16,651 bases of DNA from Firmicutes bacterium CAG:552. Lineage in GTDB: Bacteria > Bacillota > Clostridia > Christensenellales > Pumilibacteraceae. The translations under genes were made by a program, and so were the position numbers. This document shows positions 14,160-16,651 of the stretch, piece by piece. The stretch's first letter is position 1. The number at the start of each line of letters is the position of its first letter. The stretch lies in contig FR884041.1 of assembly GCA_000435495.1 (NCBI GenBank), positions 7,983 through 24,633 on the forward strand, read 5' to 3'. The notes under the pieces were generated by a model. The model was not told the origin of the DNA. It ran no database searches and saw only the letters and a program-made list of their open reading frames with translations.

Positions 14160-14241
14160 AAAAAAGAGTCGGAACAATCCTGAAATACAACTTCTCGATG
14201 CAAAAATTTCGGAGTGATTTCAAAACGTTTGACTCTTTTTT
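14160..14241. repeat. 11-bp perfect inverted repeat with A/T-run flanks
   Basis: AAAAAAGAGTC (14160-14170) and GACTCTTTTTT (14231-14241) are exact reverse complements 60 nt apart. Inside, TGAAAT (14181-14186) pairs with ATTTCA (14217-14222). The A run before and T run after the arms resemble a bidirectional terminator, but the loop is long for one. Confidence 0.65.
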
Positions 14242-14311
14242 CGCAAAACTCTGCTACGTTATGTAGATTTCTGCATAAAGCACCACGCCATTGTTATAGC
14301 GCCTTTAGTCT

Positions 14312-14524
14312 TTACGAACCCTGGCTGTTTACTTCGTCGTTATCGTCCGTAATCATCCTATAGTTCGCCGAATGCGACACGGGCGCATCGGAAGTCACCC
14401 CGTCCACCCCTGCTTCGGCTTCCACCGAAAGCGGGATGCTTTTTAGCTGCTTAACCGTTACGCCGGCTTCGAGTTCCGCCGCAGTCGTTACCACGTTTTT
14501 ACGTTTTTTGTTTTTGTTTTTCAT
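14312..14524 (-). CDS. Small hydrophilic protein, 70 residues, function unknown
   Basis: I do not recognise this protein. It starts with a very basic patch (MKNKNKKRKN), continues with a Val/Ala/Glu-rich middle (TAAELEAGVTVKQLKSIPL, then SVEAEAGVDGVTSDAPVS) and ends acidic and polar (MITDDNDEVNSQGS). It has no signal peptide, membrane segment or Cys. The EAGVTVKQL and EAGVDGVTS parts look weakly repeated. The main evidence that it is a gene is the ribosome site: AAGGAG exactly 6 nt before the ATG. A possible promoter is not clear. It lies 106 bp downstream of another minus-strand gene and could share its transcript. Short basic-then-acidic proteins occur among spore proteins, but nothing here proves that. 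Confidence 0.55.
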   Translation of the reverse strand: MKNKNKKRKNVVTTAAELEAGVTVKQLKSIPLSVEAEAGVDGVTSDAPVSHSANYRMITDDNDEVNSQGS

Positions 14525-14630
14525 TGTGTTCTCCTTTTCCCGATCTTTCGCCCCAAAAGCTAAGTTACGGTATTTCTATTATGCCCGAAAACACAACAAT
14601 TATGCTATACGTTACTAAAAATTAGCGACG

Positions 14631-15143
14631 TTATTCAATAGAAATATTATCTATTTTTTCCCCTGCCATCGACAAAAAGCACCTGTGTCCTTTGCCGCTA
14701 GCGTCAATTAGAATATAATAATCCCTAAGCCTTATATCCGCTATGTAATCGGCGAAAAACGCTTTTAAATCTTCGTTAGTAAGTTTAAAGTCCGAACTCA
14801 GCATGTTCAGAGCTTCGTTAAATGCACCGCATCGCACAAACGAGAAAAATTTGCTTCCGCAGTCAGACGGTATCGGATCTCGTCCGTCCGAAAAAAGCAA
14901 CAAACTTTGCATAGGTATTTTTACGTATACTTTGCCATCGCATTCACAGGACAACGCTTTACCACCCTCCGCTCTCCCGCCTATCAGTTTAAATGTATAC
15001 GGAACGTACCGCACGGTTAAAGGCATCACCGTAACTGCAAGAACGTTATCGCTTTCGGTAACGAATTCCTTCCCGTCAAAAAAACTCCCGCTTATATAGT
15101 ACACGCAATCCGACTCCGGACAAAGCACAACTTTTATTTCCAT
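14631..15143 (-). CDS. Unknown protein, 170 residues, divergent from the SANT-like gene
   Basis: I do not recognise a family. The product from ATG 15143 starts MEIKVVLCPESDCVYYISGS, appears as beta-strands through about residue 85 (LAVTVMPLTVRYVPYTFKLI) and then helical (NEALNMLSSDFKLTNEDLKA, DYIADIRLRDYYILID). There is no signal peptide or transmembrane helix. The frame stays open upstream to 15419, but that part overlaps the opposite gene and is probably a shadow; other in-frame starts (ATG 15200) also lack a Shine-Dalgarno, so the start is uncertain. A TAAAAT lies 5 nt before the ATG with no matching -35. It is head-to-head with the 15228 gene, 84 bp apart, so the two may be coregulated. 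Confidence 0.6.
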   Translation of the reverse strand: MEIKVVLCPESDCVYYISGSFFDGKEFVTESDNVLAVTVMPLTVRYVPYTFKLIGGRAEGGKALSCECDGKVYVKIPMQSLLLFSDGRDPIPSDCGSKFFSFVRCGAFNEALNMLSSDFKLTNEDLKAFFADYIADIRLRDYYILIDASGKGHRCFLSMAGEKIDNISIE

Positions 15144-15227
15144 ATAATATTTTATGCACTTAACGACATTCAATGTATACAAAATATTTTTTAAGGACAT
15201 AATCTTTGTATCAATCGGAGGTAAAAC

Positions 15228-15806
15228 ATGGAAAATAATTGGACTATCGAACAAACAAAAGAACTTTTTGCTTTGGCAAAAACGGCATACTCTCAAGGAA
15301 AGGGACTTAAAGTCGCATTTACGCAAATGTCCGAAAAAAGCGGCAAGTCGATAAACAGCGTCAGAAACTACTATTACAGTCAGCTTAAAATGTTTGAACT
15401 GGTACCCTCGCTTGCTCAAAATATAGGCATCGAGACAGTACGTGAAAAACGAGCTGCGTTTCGCACGTTTGCTCCGGACGAAGTACGTTCGCTTGTAAAA
15501 CGCATTCTCGCCGCAAAAGGAAAAGGAATAAGCGTAAGAGCCTGCATAGCGTCTATGACAAATACTCCTAAAGAAGCATTACGACTACAAAATAAATTCC
15601 GCAGCGCAGTTGTGCGACACAAATCGCTCGTCGAAGAAATAATGAATGAACTCAATGCAGAAGGCTCTCCTTACTTTAACCCGTATACAAAGTCGACCTC
15701 TTCGAACTGCGCCGTGAAAGGCATCGACAAACTTAACGAATATATTTCGAAATTGGACGAAAAAGAGGTTAACGGATTTATAACTTTGTTAAGCAAATTG
15801 GTCTGA
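15228..15806 (+). CDS. Myb/SANT-like DNA-binding protein, probably with two domain copies
   Basis: The 192-residue protein opens with WTIEQTKELFALAKTAYSQG and continues with GKGLKVAFTQMSEKSGKSIN and SVRNYYYSQLK. This Trp-led three-helix pattern with the NSVRNYYY recognition helix resembles the SANT/Myb-like domain of RsfA-type prespore regulators of Bacillota. Residues about 79-127 seem to repeat it: FAPDEVRSLVKRILAAKGKG, then ISVRACIASMTNTPKEA and LRLQNKFRS; the GKG and final aromatic/basic helix line up. The C-terminal 60 residues are helical and end in NGFITLLSKLV. GGAGG lies 6 nt before the ATG. A role as transcription factor, perhaps in sporulation, is inference. A terminator follows. 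Confidence 0.7.
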   Translation: MENNWTIEQTKELFALAKTAYSQGKGLKVAFTQMSEKSGKSINSVRNYYYSQLKMFELVPSLAQNIGIETVREKRAAFRTFAPDEVRSLVKRILAAKGKGISVRACIASMTNTPKEALRLQNKFRSAVVRHKSLVEEIMNELNAEGSPYFNPYTKSTSSNCAVKGIDKLNEYISKLDEKEVNGFITLLSKLV

Positions 15807-15851
15807 TTCGACCGATTTTTGACAAAACACATAACGTTTTGCTTTTGCATT

Positions 15852-15899
15852 ATAAAAAATCAGACTGACTAAGATTGATTTATCGGCCTGATTTTTTAT
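15852..15899. terminator. Bidirectional terminator after the SANT-like gene
   Basis: ATAAAAAATCAG (15852-15863) and CTGATTTTTTAT (15888-15899) are perfect reverse complements around a 24-nt loop, with T and A runs on the outer sides. A smaller CAAAAC/GTTTTG hairpin lies just upstream (15823-15841). Confidence 0.75.
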
Positions 15900-16024
15900 T
15901 TACGCAAACTTTAATCGACATTAAATATGCTTTAAAATCTTTTCGTAGTTCGATTATTTTGTGCGCCTACTGCCGGCTATATACAATAACAACAGCGAGC
16001 AAACTAATACCATTTTTTACAAAG

Positions 16025-16051
16025 AAAAAAACCTCGAATCGCTTCGAAGTT
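16025..16051 (-). terminator. Terminator of the tRNA operon
   Basis: On the minus strand AACTTCGAA and TTCGAGGTT form a 9-bp stem (one G-U pair) with a four-base loop, followed by seven T. It starts 6 nt after the tRNA-Val CCA end. Confidence 0.88.
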
Positions 16052-16056
16052 CTTTG

Positions 16057-16132
16057 TGGTGGAAGCTATAGGGATCGAACCTATGACCCTCTGCTTGTAA
16101 GGCAGATGCTCTCCCAGCTGAGCTAAGCTTCC
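16057..16132 (-). tRNA. tRNA-Val(TAC)
   Basis: Full cloverleaf on the minus strand: acceptor GGAAGCT/AGCTTCC, D-arm AGCTCAGCTGGGAGAGC, anticodon stem-loop CTGCCTTACAAGCAG with anticodon TAC, T-arm with GGTTCGATCC, discriminator A and an encoded CCA. Last of three tRNAs, 3 nt after tRNA-Glu. Confidence 0.96.
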
Positions 16133-16135
16133 ACA

Positions 16136-16210
16136 TGGTGACTCCATCGGGAATCGAACCCGAGTTACCGCCGTGAAAGGGCGATGTCTTAACCGCTTGA
16201 CCATGGAGCC
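16136..16210 (-). tRNA. tRNA-Glu(TTC)
   Basis: Acceptor GGCTCCA/TGGAGTC (one G-U pair), anticodon stem-loop CGCCCTTTCACGGCG with anticodon TTC, T-arm with GGTTCGATTCC, encoded CCA. The D-arm TGGTCAAGCGGTTAAGACA is typical of bacterial tRNA-Glu. Middle gene of the operon. Confidence 0.96.
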
Positions 16211-16217
16211 ATGTATA

Positions 16218-16294
16218 TGGTAGCGGCAGTGGGATTCGAACCTACGACCAATCGGGTATGAACCGAGTACTCTAGCCAGCTGAGCTATGCCGCC
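16218..16294 (-). tRNA. tRNA-Met(CAT), elongator type
   Basis: Acceptor GGCGGCA/TGCCGCT, anticodon stem-loop CGGTTCATACCCG with anticodon CAT, T-arm with GGTTCGAATCC, encoded CCA. The first base pair of the acceptor is G-U, not the initiator C-A mismatch, and the body resembles Bacillota elongator tRNA-Met; a lysidine-modified tRNA-Ile2 is less likely but not excluded. Confidence 0.93.
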
Positions 16295-16311
16295 ATATCT
16301 AAGGCTAAAGT

Positions 16312-16340
16312 ATTATAGCAAATATCTCCGACAAAATCAA
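16312..16340 (-). promoter_or_regulatory. Promoter of the tRNA operon
   Basis: Minus strand TTGATT (16335-16340), a 17-nt spacer and TATAAT (16312-16317) with an extended TG element. Transcription should start near 16305, about 10 nt before tRNA-Met. Confidence 0.85.
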
Positions 16341-16403
16341 ATGTTTTACACATCTAAATCTATTTTTTTTTATAATTTTTTTGAAACATTCTCCGCATAG
16401 TCT

Positions 16404-16651
16404 CTATATATTGTCGTATTTTTTAAATATAGCGCTTGCCACTCTCAATCCGTCGGTAGCAGACGACGTAATACCGCCGGCATATCCTGCGCCTTCTCCG
16501 CACGGATAAAGAGACTCTACGCTAACCGAAACACAACGTTCGTTGCGGTCTATACGGACAGGCGAACTCGTCCTTGTTTCAGGCGCAGTCAAAACCGCTT
16601 CTGCGTCAGCAAACCCTCTAAGCCTGCGGTCCATATCTATAAACGCCTTCT
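16404..16651 (-). CDS. FAD-dependent dehydrogenase, C-terminal fragment (cut by window edge)
   Basis: The last 81 codons of a gene that enters from the right edge. The signature VLTAPETRTSSPVRIDRN followed by SLYPCGEGAGYAGGITSS and ATDGLRVASAIF is the FAD-binding C-terminus of the COG2509 family (uncharacterised NAD/FAD-utilising dehydrogenases, about 450-550 residues in full). The reaction is unknown in the family. The frame is open to the edge; the in-frame ATG at 16634 is internal, because family sequence continues upstream of it (KAFIDMDRRLRGFAD). No terminator is evident in the 60 bp before the tRNA promoter. Confidence 0.93.
   Translation of the reverse strand, partial: KAFIDMDRRLRGFADAEAVLTAPETRTSSPVRIDRNERCVSVSVESLYPCGEGAGYAGGITSSATDGLRVASAIFKKYDNI

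Larger units (their letters stand above)
13544..14311. other. Long stretch without an intact gene, rich in inverted repeats
   Basis: These 768 bases hold no ORF with a ribosome site. They begin with an imperfect direct repeat, TTTGTcAAAATTTTTG and TTTGTAAAATTTTTG (near 13551-13592), followed by three large inverted-repeat structures (13661-13712, 13725-13839, 14160-14241) and, on the minus strand, a frame broken by two stops (13846-14157). The density of long perfect arms is well above that of other gaps in the window. It may be a decayed mobile or repeat element, or encode a structured RNA. Confidence 0.6.

Noticed and set aside
13766..14266. Plus-strand ORFs of 63-117 codons in the hairpin region
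   Set aside because: They run through the inverted repeats, overlap each other in different frames, and have no ribosome sites.
15144..15419. N-terminal extension of the 14631-15143 gene to 15419
   Set aside because: It would overlap the well-supported SANT-like gene by nearly 200 bp and its residues show no protein-like pattern.
15954..16013. Minus-strand 19-residue hydrophobic peptide MVLVCSLLLLLYIAG...
   Set aside because: It resembles a tiny toxin-like membrane peptide, but it lies behind the tRNA terminator with no ribosome site or promoter of its own.
1..16651. CRISPR array, intact insertion sequence, defence or phage genes
   Set aside because: No regular direct repeats, transposase, integrase, nuclease or phage structural motif was found on either strand.

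Overview
This is a chromosomal window from an uncultured-style, low-to-mid GC Bacillota, most likely a Clostridia-type endospore former. The grounds are a germination protease gene (gpr) next to rpsT, sigma-A promoters of the TTGACA/TATAAT type, strong AGGAGG ribosome binding sites, a Cys-rich FeoB partner of the Clostridia kind, and CCA-encoding tRNA genes. I cannot name a genus from sequence alone. Most of the window is ordinary housekeeping DNA. The accessory part is about 10.7-15.8 kb.

Left part (1-5949): a leftward operon starts at a consensus promoter (3989-4017) and runs DUF1858-type CxxC protein, pth (peptidyl-tRNA hydrolase), mfd (transcription-repair coupling factor, cut by the left edge). 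A PRC-barrel-like protein (4089-4532) is divergent from it. A second leftward pair, gpr then murI (glutamate racemase), converges on the PRC-barrel gene.

Middle part (5950-10706): rpsT, divergent from gpr, encodes ribosomal protein S20 with an unusual low-complexity tail of about 80 residues. It is followed by a terminator and a three-helix membrane protein. A short aspartokinase faces left. The feoA-feoB-Cys-rich membrane protein operon (ferrous iron uptake) starts at a TTGACA-18-TATTAT promoter, and every junction in it is a 4-bp stop/start overlap.

Accessory part (10707-15806): a 726-bp non-coding stretch carries a strong promoter, a six-codon leader ORF with a good Shine-Dalgarno and an intrinsic terminator. 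Two lipoprotein genes of unknown function follow, the second markedly more AT-rich than its neighbours. An 820-bp stretch without an intact gene holds three large inverted-repeat structures and a frame on the minus strand broken by two stops. Then come a 70-residue orphan, a 170-residue orphan and a divergent Myb/SANT-like DNA-binding protein that seems to contain two copies of the domain.

Right part (15807-16651): a terminator, a leftward tRNA operon (Met-Glu-Val) with its own promoter and terminator, and the C-terminal end of a COG2509-like FAD-dependent dehydrogenase cut by the right edge.

No CRISPR array, intact transposase, prophage or recognisable defence system was seen. The best candidates for something undescribed are the leader/terminator unit in front of the lipoprotein genes, the hairpin-rich 13.6-14.25 kb region, and the S20 tail.
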